A stretch of DNA of 64,000 nucleotides, from NCBI GenBank assembly GCA_024399015.1, contig JAKSIC010000011.1, positions 24,645 through 88,644 on the forward strand. Reading direction: 5' to 3'. The first letter of the stretch is position 1. Each line of letters begins with the position of its first letter. The DNA is from Fibrobacter sp. (GTDB lineage: Bacteria; Fibrobacterota; Fibrobacteria; Fibrobacterales; Fibrobacteraceae). The notes beneath the pieces are model-generated. The model had not been told where the DNA came from. It worked only from the letters and a program-made list of their open reading frames with translations, and searched no databases. The translations under genes were made by a program, and so were the position numbers. Of the stretch, positions 1 through 7,645 are shown one piece after another.

Positions 1-524
1 CCTGTGGTACCATTCACCAACATGTTGGGAATGGCGGAAGGCAGCACGGTCGGTTCTTCCAAGGATTCATCGAAGTTGGGGCCCATGTCCACGGTGTCTT
101 TTTCAAGATCTTCCAGCATGAGCATGCCCAAGTTGTTCATCTTGGCTTCGGTATAACGCATTGCAGCGGCGCCGTCACCGTCGATAGAACCGAAGTTACC
201 CTGACCGAAAACCAGCGGATAACGGAGGGAGAAGTCCTGGGCCATACGGACCAAGGTTTCGTACACAGCGGAGTCGCCATGGGGGTGGTACTTACCGATC
301 ACGTCACCCACGATACGGGCGGACTTCACGGTCGGCTTGTTGGGAACCACACCAAGCTTATGCATACTGTACATGACGCGGCGATGCACGGGCTTGAACC
401 CGTCACGGGCATCGGGAAGTGCACGTGCCACGATCACGCTCATGGAGTAGCGGAGGTAGCAGTCCTGCATATCCTTTTCGATCAATGACTTGATCTGGGA
501 TCCTGGAACCAATTCTTCTGACAT
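1..524 (-). CDS. gyrA: DNA gyrase subunit A (N-terminal part, runs off window)
   Basis: The first ~174 residues of the breakage-reunion subunit of DNA gyrase, which introduces negative supercoils with GyrB. Visible landmarks are the N-terminal [19 protein letters not shown] segment, the [17 protein letters not shown] quinolone-pocket region (Ser85 and Glu89 at the E. coli Ser83/Asp87 positions) and the catalytic tyrosine Tyr124 in [28 protein letters not shown] is GyrA-like rather than ParC-like. The ATG at 522-524 follows AAGGA with good spacing. The remainder lies left of the window. Acidic residues at the second quinolone position are normal in many bacteria, so no resistance is implied. 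Confidence 0.96.
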   Translation of the reverse strand, partial: MSEELVPGSQIKSLIEKDMQDCYLRYSMSVIVARALPDARDGFKPVHRRVMYSMHKLGVVPNKPTVKSARIVGDVIGKYHPHGDSAVYETLVRMAQDFSLRYPLVFGQGNFGSIDGDGAAAMRYTEAKMNNLGMLMLEDLEKDTVDMGPNFDESLEEPTVLPSAIPNMLVNGTT

Positions 525-537
525 TACTTATCCTTTT

Positions 538-580
538 TGAGGTATCAGGCACCAGGTTCCAGGTTACAGGACCTGGCCCC
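538..580. repeat. dispersed GGTTCCAGG/GGTTCGAGG-type short repeat
   Basis: A run of near 10-bp units (GAGGTATCAGGCACCAGG, then TTCCAGGTTACAGG) between gyrA and surE. It overlaps the last codons of surE, so the terminal residues CNLEPGA of SurE are encoded by repeat DNA. Related units occur at 4611-4643, 29951-30007, 57025-57062 and 59579-59606. Confidence 0.6.
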
Positions 581-1438
581 CATGCCTTTCACTTTTTCAT
601 CTATTAACTCCAAACTTTTCAGGTCGGTCTGGTCTATGCGGTGCGGGGTGATGGTTGCGTACCCCTGATGCAACAGATAGTCGTCACTATCCACAGGGGC
701 CTTGTCCCAAAGCTTATCACCATCCAGCAGCCACAGTTGGCCTTCGGCCGACGGCTTTACGTCGTAGTGGTCCGTAAACATTCCCAAGGCCATGGTTGTA
801 GCCTTGTAGCCCTTGAATTCTTCCACCGTAGTCTTGGGGAAGTTCACGTTCCAGAAGGTTCCGGACGCGATACTTTCAAAAAGACGTTCCTTGACTACAC
901 GAACGGCAAAATCGATGGCAGTTTCCAGCAGGTCTCCCCCACAACCGCGGAGGGATAGAGCAACGCCAGGAACGCCCCACAAGGCCGCTTCACGGGCTCC
1001 GGCCACCGTTCCCGAATACAGGGAGGACACGCCGGCATTTTCGCCAACATTGACGCCCGAAAAACAGACATCGAACTCCCCTGCCGCAGAACTTACACCG
1101 GCACAGCCCTCAGGTTCGCTTTCGAGACCGAACTTGGCAAAGTGCCCCAGCCCGAACTTGGCGCAATCTGCAGGAGTGCCGGACACGGAATAGAATTCAT
1201 AAGGCCAGGCTTTTGTACCATCGGTAGCCACGGGGGTGGTTTCATCCACGGGCACCTGTTTAACGCACAAACCTCGGCGCACGGTAAAGGCCTGAGAAAC
1301 CCCGCTCTGCTCCGTTTCGGGGGCAAAAACGAACACGTCAGCCACCTTGGACAAGGCAGCAGCTAAAGCGCGCAGATTGCCGCTCTTAAACCCATCGTCG
1401 TTTACGATGAGAACTCGTGTTCTAGGGGTATTTTGCAT
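545..1438 (-). CDS. surE: 5'/3'-nucleotidase SurE
   Basis: SurE is a metal-dependent cytoplasmic nucleoside monophosphate phosphatase, also active on short polyphosphate in some species. The N-terminus RVLIVNDDGF carries the metal-binding Asp14-Asp15 pair, and FSGVNVGENAGVSSLYSGTV followed by AGAREAALWGVPGVALS matches the conserved SurE core. The start at 1438 (MQNTPRTR) is chosen because the longer open frame to 1549 runs back through the upstream terminator hairpin and has no homology there. The product is 297 residues, slightly longer than usual, with a C-terminus supplied by a dispersed repeat (CNLEPGA). It lies 20 bp upstream of gyrA on the same strand. Confidence 0.93.
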   Translation of the reverse strand: MQNTPRTRVLIVNDDGFKSGNLRALAAALSKVADVFVFAPETEQSGVSQAFTVRRGLCVKQVPVDETTPVATDGTKAWPYEFYSVSGTPADCAKFGLGHFAKFGLESEPEGCAGVSSAAGEFDVCFSGVNVGENAGVSSLYSGTVAGAREAALWGVPGVALSLRGCGGDLLETAIDFAVRVVKERLFESIASGTFWNVNFPKTTVEEFKGYKATTMALGMFTDHYDVKPSAEGQLWLLDGDKLWDKAPVDSDDYLLHQGYATITPHRIDQTDLKSLELIDEKVKGMGARSCNLEPGA

Positions 1439-1498
1439 GCTCCGTAAAAAATAGAAATTTCTTACAAAGCGGGCTGTAAAAACCTGACATTTTAAAGC

Positions 1499-1525
1499 AA
1501 AAAGCGCCCCTTTTGAGGGCGTTTT
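1499..1525 (-). terminator. intrinsic terminator downstream of the AAA ATPase gene
   Basis: On the minus strand AAAACGCCC, a TCAAAAG loop and GGGCGCTTT form a hairpin followed by a T run (AAAAA at 1499-1503 on the plus strand). It separates the ATPase gene from surE. Confidence 0.75.
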
Positions 1526-1558
1526 AGGGGTAATTTTTGGGGAAAACAAGAACGCAAA

Positions 1559-2701
1559 CTACGGTCTAAAATTTTTGACTTGAACGCCTTTGAATTCAAA
1601 ACTTTCGTGGCCTGCATAAACCACAGTTTTTTCGCCACACATTTCGGGATATTCCTTTTCAAAAACACCAAAGTTTTTGACGAATTCCGAATTGAAAGTT
1701 TCCGAAGACTTTATTTCAAAAGGAGTCAGGATCCTTCCAGTTTCTTCAACAAGGTCAATTTCCTTGCCGTCACTGGTTCTATAATACCAGAAATTTTTCT
1801 GCTCCGCACAATTAAAGGAGCGCTTCATTCTTTCAAGAATCACAAGGTTTTCAAAAAGATTGCCACGCAAAGGATCGCGATTTAATTGCGACTCTTCGGT
1901 AATTCCTAGCAAGGCGCATGCAAGCCCAGTATCGTAGAAGTAGAACTTGGGCGATTTTATCAAGCGTTTAGTCCTATTCATGTACCACGGATTTAACGTA
2001 AAGCCGATAAACGAAGCTTCAAGAATCGACAACCATTCCTTCGCTGTCCTAACATTGATTCCGCAATCGTTAGAAAGGGAAGTGTAATCCAAAATGGAGC
2101 CGATTCGTCCAGCGCAAAGAACAAGGAATCTATGAAAAAGAGCCGCATCCTTTATATTGACAATTTGGCGAACATCCCGCTCAACATAGGTAGAAATGTA
2201 ATTCTGGTAAAAGAAGAACCGGTCAGGACGTTCCGTTATATAGCGGGGGTACCCTCCCGAAAGAATTAGACTGTCGATGGAATCATTTGCGTTCAGTTCC
2301 TTGATTTCGTCCAAGGAAAATGGCAGCAGTTTAAGCATAGCGACACGACCGGCAAGAGTCTGCGTAACAGCCTGCTGTAATGCAAAATTATTACCGCTAG
2401 TGATGATGAACAGACCCTTTTGATTTGATTCATCGACAATCTGCAGCATATAGGATAACAAATGGGGGACATTTTGAATTTCGTCAAGAATGGCCCCGTT
2501 AGGGATACTTTTGAAGAACCCCCGGGGATCCTGCAAAGCTCTTTCCCTGGTGTCAGGATTTTCTAGAGATATGTAGGGTTTGTCGGCGAAAGTGTCGCGA
2601 CAAAGAGTAGTTTTTCCGGATTGCCTGGGGCCATGAACCAGAACAACCGGGTATTGCGAAGCAGACTTTAACAGGAAGTCTTTGATTTGGCGCCTAATCA
2701 T
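1559..2701 (-). CDS. AAA-family ATPase with C-terminal DUF4143 domain
   Basis: A 380-residue protein of the AAA_14 plus DUF4143 type, common in anaerobes and of unclear role, possibly in defence or regulation. Walker A is GPRQSGKTT (residues 24-32) and Walker B is AILDEIQ (Asp73-Glu74). The C-terminal domain contains FENLVILERMKR and a segment with D-G-K-E-I-D followed by F-E-I-K, resembling a PD-(D/E)XK nuclease-like core. The gene stands alone with its own terminator. Family assignment is firm; no function is inferred from neighbours. Confidence 0.88.
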   Translation of the reverse strand: MIRRQIKDFLLKSASQYPVVLVHGPRQSGKTTLCRDTFADKPYISLENPDTRERALQDPRGFFKSIPNGAILDEIQNVPHLLSYMLQIVDESNQKGLFIITSGNNFALQQAVTQTLAGRVAMLKLLPFSLDEIKELNANDSIDSLILSGGYPRYITERPDRFFFYQNYISTYVERDVRQIVNIKDAALFHRFLVLCAGRIGSILDYTSLSNDCGINVRTAKEWLSILEASFIGFTLNPWYMNRTKRLIKSPKFYFYDTGLACALLGITEESQLNRDPLRGNLFENLVILERMKRSFNCAEQKNFWYYRTSDGKEIDLVEETGRILTPFEIKSSETFNSEFVKNFGVFEKEYPEMCGEKTVVYAGHESFEFKGVQVKNFRP

Positions 2702-2819
2702 GCCCTAAATATAAATTTTGTAAAAATGGTAGTCAAGTACACTTTTTACAAAACTCTCAAATAAAGCAAACGATTTTTGTGGAATTACCTAAAAAATCAG
2801 GCTCGGTTATAAGTTTGCT

Positions 2820-3797
2820 TTAGTCCTTGAGGCAACGCAAACTTTGACCGTAGTACTTGTAGTAGCCGTTCTGGGCCGCGTCGGCGTCTTCGTAGTAGAA
2901 GACCTGGTACCACGCGTAGCCGCTATTGTACTCAGAGGCAGACCACAAGCAGGCGTCGCGGCCCTCATAGCTGAAATTGCCATTGTCGTCCCTGCAACCG
3001 GCGGGGAGCACCGAGAAGCCATACTTGTCGGTACCGTTACCGCTCTTGCCGTTATAGCCATTATTCCAGCCACTGGTGGATTTCAACATCTTACCGGCAG
3101 TGCTGGAACCACCGATGTAGGTGTACAGAGTGCTGTACTCCTCGTTCGTGGGCACATGCCAGCCCTCGGGGCAAATGCCGCGGTGGGGGCTATTGGGGGT
3201 ACAGGTCTTGCCATAGCCACACTCTGTTCCTGCGTTTACGCTGAACTGTGCAGCACTATCCATCACGGCACTCCAGGTATAAAGGCGACCGTACTTCTCG
3301 CAGTTAGAAGCTTTGTTGTCGTAGCACCAGCTGGTGGAATCGGAAGTGTATCTGCTGTTATTGAACTTCACGCCAGTGTATGCGTAGTTCAGGTTCTCGG
3401 CCATCCAAGTCTGGGTGCCGATGGTTACGGTCTTGTACACTTGGCCATCGCGGGCATCGGTAAACTCGCCATAGTCAATGTTTGGGTTCAGGTACTGCCA
3501 GGCGAGTTTGGAGTCGCTAGGATCCTCGGTCGGGGCCGAGGATGACGAGGAAGAACTTACAACCGACGAAGAAGATGACTTCGCAGAACTAGAGGAAGTT
3601 ACTGAGCTGGAACTTACTACAGAACTACTGGATTGCTTCGCTTCGCTCGGGATGACACTGGAGGAAGACACTTCAGCGGGATTTTCATCCCCGGACGAAC
3701 CATTCGCAGAAGTGCTGTCATCACAGGCCACAAGGCCCAAAGCCAGCGCAAACGCAACACTTGTCAAGAAATTCTTTTTCATTTTTTCATTTTTCAT
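2820..3797 (-). CDS. FISUMP-domain lipoprotein
   Basis: An exported lipoprotein of about 325 residues with the Fibrobacter succinogenes major paralogous (FISUMP) domain. It has a signal peptide ending in the lipobox LVAC, a long Ser-rich linker (runs of SSSSV), and then the domain, visible as GQVYKTVTIGTQTWMAENL, CPEGWHVPTNEEY, and a terminal LWSASEY...SLRCLKD. The ATG at 3797 is preferred because AAGGA lies about 8 nt upstream; 3782 is a possible alternative. The role of the domain is not established; members are predicted surface or periplasmic proteins of fibre-degrading bacteria. The linker contains an in-frame copy of a dispersed repeat (3631-3656). Confidence 0.9.
   Translation of the reverse strand: MKNEKMKKNFLTSVAFALALGLVACDDSTSANGSSGDENPAEVSSSSVIPSEAKQSSSSVVSSSSVTSSSSAKSSSSSVVSSSSSSSAPTEDPSDSKLAWQYLNPNIDYGEFTDARDGQVYKTVTIGTQTWMAENLNYAYTGVKFNNSRYTSDSTSWCYDNKASNCEKYGRLYTWSAVMDSAAQFSVNAGTECGYGKTCTPNSPHRGICPEGWHVPTNEEYSTLYTYIGGSSTAGKMLKSTSGWNNGYNGKSGNGTDKYGFSVLPAGCRDDNGNFSYEGRDACLWSASEYNSGYAWYQVFYYEDADAAQNGYYKYYGQSLRCLKD
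3631..3656 (-). repeat. dispersed GTCATCC-GAGCGAAGCGAAG element inside a coding region
   Basis: On the minus strand the sequence GTCATCCCGAGCGAAGCGAA, followed by GCAATC, is translated as VIPSEAKQS inside the serine-rich linker of the FISUMP lipoprotein. A diverged copy is intergenic at 32083-32112 (GTCATCCTGAGCAGAGCGAA). Confidence 0.6.
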
Positions 3798-3848
3798 TTT
3801 CCATTTCCTTGCAAAAATTTCAGAGAGATTCAAGAACAGCCTCTATTT

Positions 3849-4604
3849 TTATGCAGAATAGCTCGAGCGAATCTTAAAAGCCATGATGGCAAAAGCTCCG
3901 GCCACGTTCATGCTGGCCTTGCGCCCCGCCATGGGAATGGTCACCTTCATGGTGGTTGCGGCCATGATTTCGGGAGCGATTCCCAACTCCTCGTTTCCCA
4001 AGATAATCAGTCCCTTTTCCGGCCACGTTACTTTGTTTATATCGGGAATGTCTTCGCCGGTTTCAAGGGCGATAATCTCGTAGCCATTTTCCTTATGCCA
4101 GTTGATGCAGTCAAAGGGATCTTCCCAGCGCTTGATGGGAATCCATTCCTGGCAGCCGCGGGCGGCACTTTTCACGGTGACGTGGTCGGGACTGCAGCTG
4201 TAACCGGAAAGATGAACGCCTTCCAGGCCGAAGCAATCGGTGCTTCGAATGATGGAGCCTACATTAAAGGCACTGCGGAGGTTATGAACCAGCACCGCAA
4301 ACTGAATAGGCTTTTCGTTTGCAACCTCGCGGTCGCCCGGTTCCTGCTCCAGATAAACGTCACGTTCAAAGCCAAGGCCTGCCCGAGTACGGAAGGTCTT
4401 GTACAAGTCTATCATCTGAGCCTGATTCTTGCCTACCAGAGTTTCTTCTGCAGGAAGCTTCATCCATTGGGCGTAGGTTTCAAATTCGCGGCGAGCGCGG
4501 GGAACGTCATCGCCCAACTGCAAAATGATGACACGCAGAAGTTCCGCCAAGCGCTTGTACTTGGAGGTTTCCTTTGTGGCAAGAAATTTCTTTTCGGAGA
4601 ACAT
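3849..4604 (-). CDS. SpoU/TrmH-family RNA 2'-O-methyltransferase
   Basis: A SPOUT-fold, SAM-dependent methyltransferase that 2'-O-methylates ribose in tRNA or rRNA. The three family motifs are present: NLRSAFNVGSIIRSTDCFG (motif 1), LIILGNEELGI (motif 2) and IPMAGRKASMNVAGAFAIMAF (motif 3, with SMNV in place of the usual SLNV). The ~100-residue N-terminal extension is helical and not recognised. The substrate cannot be read from sequence. No Shine-Dalgarno is visible before the ATG at 4604; a short dispersed repeat begins 7 bp upstream. Confidence 0.9.
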   Translation of the reverse strand: MFSEKKFLATKETSKYKRLAELLRVIILQLGDDVPRARREFETYAQWMKLPAEETLVGKNQAQMIDLYKTFRTRAGLGFERDVYLEQEPGDREVANEKPIQFAVLVHNLRSAFNVGSIIRSTDCFGLEGVHLSGYSCSPDHVTVKSAARGCQEWIPIKRWEDPFDCINWHKENGYEIIALETGEDIPDINKVTWPEKGLIILGNEELGIAPEIMAATTMKVTIPMAGRKASMNVAGAFAIMAFKIRSSYSA

Positions 4605-4610
4605 TTTAGG

Positions 4611-4643
4611 TATGAGGTTCCAGGTTCGAGGTACGAGGTTCGC
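4611..4643. repeat. dispersed GAGGTTCGAGG-type repeat
   Basis: Three to four near 10-bp units (GAGGTTCCAGGTTCGAGG, TACGAGGTTCG) fill the 39-bp gap between the TolB-like gene and the methyltransferase gene. Same family as 57025-57062. Confidence 0.65.
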
Positions 4644-5894
4644 CTATTGCGCAGCGGGAATATGTTCAGCGCCTTCGGCGGCCATGTTCTTGTCCATCTG
4701 GGTGCGGGTCAGAGCGTTCACCGCATCGGTCAGGCGGTCGATAGCCTTGATCAACTCATCCATCTTGGCATCGCTTGCACCACCTGCGATTGCGGCGGCA
4801 GCCTGTGCCTTGACTTCGGCGACATTTGCAACGGGCTTAGCGGTTTCGGGAACCTTGCCCAGCCAAATGTCCGGCCAGCGGTCATTACCGGAATGATAAG
4901 TAATACGTGCCGCAGTTTCTACCGGCTCACCAATTTTCCACATATAAAGTTCGTAGTCGAACATGTCGTGGTCGTGGCCCTTGTCGGTTGCACCCCACAC
5001 AAGCCACTTGCCATCGGGAGAAAGTCTCGGGAAGTATTCGTGACTGCGGCGGCCCGGGAGGTCCATCAAGCGGACATTCTTGGGAATACCGAAGAAGCCC
5101 ACCTTTTCCACCTGCTTGCCATCCTTGGCAGAGAACCAAAGGATTTCGCTGGGAGCGGCAGTGCCACCATTACCTGTGGGGTTCACACGATAGAGCTTGC
5201 TACCATCAAAATTCCAGTCAATCTGGCAGCCGTCACCGGACTTGGTCCAGCTATTCTTTTCAAGATCCCAGACGCCAGTCTCACGCATGGAGCCGCGGAG
5301 AGTAATTGCCAAATGCTTGCCATCAGGACTCATATTCGGTTCCTGGAGGATCACGCCAGACTTATTGAAAGCCTTTTCACCATCCAGCACCATGGTTTCT
5401 GCCTTAGAAGCAATATCCATGGTGAATACTTTGCCTGCACGGCTAAAGACGATGGTCTTGCCATCCGGACGCCAGGTACCCCAAGTAGCGTTTTCCACAA
5501 CCTTAGTCTGGTTTGAACCGTCGATATCCATGACCCACAAGTCCCACTTTTCAGGATAGTTGGCATCGTTTTCAGGAACCCAGCCACCCTTGCTGCGGTT
5601 AAAAAGAACCTTGGAACCATCGGGGGCGATTCGAGGGAACCAGTCCACATTGTCGCTATTGGTCAAAGCGTGGGCACCAGTACCATCGGCATTCATGAGC
5701 CAAATATCGTGATGAGAATTTGCACGGCTGGTAGACCAGGCGATAACACCTTCCACCTTACCCTTCAAGGCATCCAAGGCCTTCTGTTCATCGGCGGTGG
5801 GGTCCACGGCAGCCCCTGTGGGGGCACCCTGCTGGGCATAAGCGGAACAAGCCAAGGCAAAAGCGGAAACCAATGCAAATTTCTTCATTTTCAT
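4644..5894 (-). CDS. exported TolB-like beta-propeller protein
   Basis: A 416-residue secreted protein with an N-terminal signal peptide (MKMKKFALVSAFALACSAYA) and several PD40/TolB-type blades: HDIWLMNADGTGAHALT, FPRIAPDGSKVLF, WDLWVMDIDGSNQTKV, EPNMSPDGKHLAI, FPRLSPDGKWLVW. Such propellers bind proteins or glycans; the ligand is unknown. A C-terminal helical tail follows (VAEVKAQAAAAIAGGASDAK). The start at 5894 has GAGG six bases upstream. Its stop codon abuts a dispersed repeat. It lies divergently to the GH5 gene with a ~217-bp spacer between the start codons. Confidence 0.85.
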   Translation of the reverse strand: MKMKKFALVSAFALACSAYAQQGAPTGAAVDPTADEQKALDALKGKVEGVIAWSTSRANSHHDIWLMNADGTGAHALTNSDNVDWFPRIAPDGSKVLFNRSKGGWVPENDANYPEKWDLWVMDIDGSNQTKVVENATWGTWRPDGKTIVFSRAGKVFTMDIASKAETMVLDGEKAFNKSGVILQEPNMSPDGKHLAITLRGSMRETGVWDLEKNSWTKSGDGCQIDWNFDGSKLYRVNPTGNGGTAAPSEILWFSAKDGKQVEKVGFFGIPKNVRLMDLPGRRSHEYFPRLSPDGKWLVWGATDKGHDHDMFDYELYMWKIGEPVETAARITYHSGNDRWPDIWLGKVPETAKPVANVAEVKAQAAAAIAGGASDAKMDELIKAIDRLTDAVNALTRTQMDKNMAAEGAEHIPAAQ

Positions 5895-6111
5895 AAAAAC
5901 CTCAAAAACAGGCAATATTACCGAAGAATATTACCAAAATTCTTTAAAAAGATAGCAAGGAGCCATAAAAAAACAGGACAAAACATCCCACATCGTCCAA
6001 AAGAAGATGATTTAGAACACATTTGTTTCTTTCCGTAAACACCAAATTACTTACATCACGTACTCCTAAAGGTTTATGAATATATCTTTTGAAAAAAAAA
6101 TGAGGATGTTT

Positions 6112-7575
6112 ATGAAGTTTTTATCTATTCCCGCTCTCGCCTGCGCCATGACCCTGGGTTTTGGCCTGGCCTCCGCACAGACAATCACCCCCTCCCGCGT
6201 GGGTCCCGTTAGCCAGTATGGCCAGCTCATGACCGGCAAGAACTCTGCCGGCGAAGGTCGCATTTACGGTTCCTGTCAGGGTGTAAAAGACGGCGCCGAA
6301 GTCCAGGTCCGCGGTATGAGCCTTTACTGGAGCCTGATGCCCCAGGCTGTAGAATACTGGAGCGAAGAAGGCGTTTCCACCATGGTAAGGGACATGAACA
6401 TCCAGATTGTTCGTGCAGCCATGGCAACCGGCAATGAAGACTGGTCCGGTGAATACAATGGACAGAAGCTTCAAGGCTATGGATCTAACCCGAGCCTTCA
6501 AAAGAACTTGATGAAGACCGTGGTAGAAGCCGCCATCAAGAACGACATTTACGTCATTATCGACTGGCATTCCCACGAAGCCACATCGCAGACTGATGCT
6601 GCAAAGGGATTCTTTGAAGAAATGGCCAAGACTTACGGCCAGTACGACAACGTGATTTTCGAAGTATTCAACGAACCCACAGACATCGCCTGGGGCAACA
6701 TTAAGAATTACGCAAACCAGGTTATTTCCACGATCCGTCAGTACTCTGACAACCTGATTCTGGTAGGCACCCGTTCTTGGGACCAGCATCCGGAAGAAGT
6801 TATCGGTCAGGAAGTCAACGACAGCAAGAAGAACACCGCCTATACCTTGCACTACTACGCCAACAGCCACTGTGTCAGCGGCAACTATGACTGGGGTGGA
6901 AGTTGCGAAGGCGCCAACGGCGAAAAGGCTATTAAGGCCGGTCTCTCTGTTTTCGTTTCTGAATGGGGAACTGCCGACGCCAATGGCGGTGGCAACCCGG
7001 ACCAGGGCAAGAATTCCCAGTGGCAAACATTCATCAACAAGTACAAGCTTTCCTGGGCTAACTGGTCAGCTTCCTACATTAGCGAAGGCACCGCAGCTTT
7101 CGCCAGCGGTTCCAACAAGAATAGTCTCCAGTACACCACGTCCGGTAATTTGGTCAAGGGTTATCTTGCAACCAACCCCACTACCTACACTGCATGCGCA
7201 ACTGGCGGCTCTCAGCAGGGTGGTCAACAGCAGGGTGGCGATCAGGGTGGCCAGCAGCAGGGTGGCGATCAGGGTGGCGATCAGGGTGGCCAGCAAGGCG
7301 GACAGCAGCAAGGTGGCCAACAGGGCGGTCAACAGCAGGCTATCAACAGCTTCGTTCCGGCATCCGCTCTTAGCGTAACCTTCAGCGGCAAGGCTCTGGA
7401 AATTTCCGGCGTGAATGCCGCAAACGTTGAACTGTTCGACCTGAAGGGCCACAAACTCATGATGATCGACGGCGTAAGCGGCACCCTTTCCTTGGCATCC
7501 CTCCCCCAGGGCATGTACATGGTGAAGGTTTCCAGCGGTTCCGCAAGCTCCGTTAAAGCAATCAGCATCAAGTAA
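6112..7575 (+). CDS. secreted GH5 endoglucanase with Gln/Gly linker and C-terminal sorting-like domain
   Basis: A glycoside hydrolase family 5 enzyme, most likely cleaving beta-1,4-glucans such as cellulose. The signal peptide is MKFLSIPALACAMTLGFGLASAQ. In the catalytic domain, NEP (Glu188) is the predicted acid/base and VSEWG (Glu284) the nucleophile, with IIDWHSH and LHYYA as family landmarks. A Gln/Gly-rich linker of about 40 residues follows, and then an ~80-residue C-terminal domain (NVELFDLKGHKLMM, LPQGMYMVKVSSG) resembling type IX-secretion sorting domains. The ATG at 6112 is chosen because GAGG lies 6 bp upstream and it directly begins the signal peptide; an earlier in-frame ATG at 6076 adds a non-signal prefix. 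Confidence 0.94.
   Translation: MKFLSIPALACAMTLGFGLASAQTITPSRVGPVSQYGQLMTGKNSAGEGRIYGSCQGVKDGAEVQVRGMSLYWSLMPQAVEYWSEEGVSTMVRDMNIQIVRAAMATGNEDWSGEYNGQKLQGYGSNPSLQKNLMKTVVEAAIKNDIYVIIDWHSHEATSQTDAAKGFFEEMAKTYGQYDNVIFEVFNEPTDIAWGNIKNYANQVISTIRQYSDNLILVGTRSWDQHPEEVIGQEVNDSKKNTAYTLHYYANSHCVSGNYDWGGSCEGANGEKAIKAGLSVFVSEWGTADANGGGNPDQGKNSQWQTFINKYKLSWANWSASYISEGTAAFASGSNKNSLQYTTSGNLVKGYLATNPTTYTACATGGSQQGGQQQGGDQGGQQQGGDQGGDQGGQQGGQQQGGQQGGQQQAINSFVPASALSVTFSGKALEISGVNAANVELFDLKGHKLMMIDGVSGTLSLASLPQGMYMVKVSSGSASSVKAISIK
7207..7339 (+). repeat. coding microsatellite encoding Gln/Gly linker
   Basis: Imperfect repeats of CAGCAGGGTGGC and GATCAGGGTGGC-like units in the GH5 gene encode QQGG/DQGG. The unit is a multiple of three, so copy-number change would alter linker length without a frameshift. 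Confidence 0.85.
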
Positions 7576-7617
7576 TTGCAAGCTGATTTACATCAAGTTT
7601 ACTTGAGAGAAAAAAGA

Positions 7618-7645
7618 GGTTCGGCGATATGCCGAGCCTTTTTTT
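7618..7645 (+). terminator. bidirectional intrinsic terminator
   Basis: GGTTCGGC, loop GATAT, GCCGAGCC, then seven T residues. It ends the GH5 gene and, read on the other strand (A run at 7611-7615), also serves the convergent operon, whose last stop codon overlaps the T run. Confidence 0.88.

Noticed and set aside
260..285. Quinolone-resistance substitution in GyrA (Glu at the Asp87 position)
   Set aside because: Glu is the wild-type residue at this position in many bacteria, and Ser85 is unchanged.
1439..1549. 37-residue N-terminal extension of SurE
   Set aside because: It is translated back through a terminator hairpin and precedes the conserved SurE start RVLIVNDDG by too much.
3633..5516. 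627-codon plus-strand frame across the FISUMP, methyltransferase and TolB-like genes
   Set aside because: Antisense to three clear minus-strand genes.
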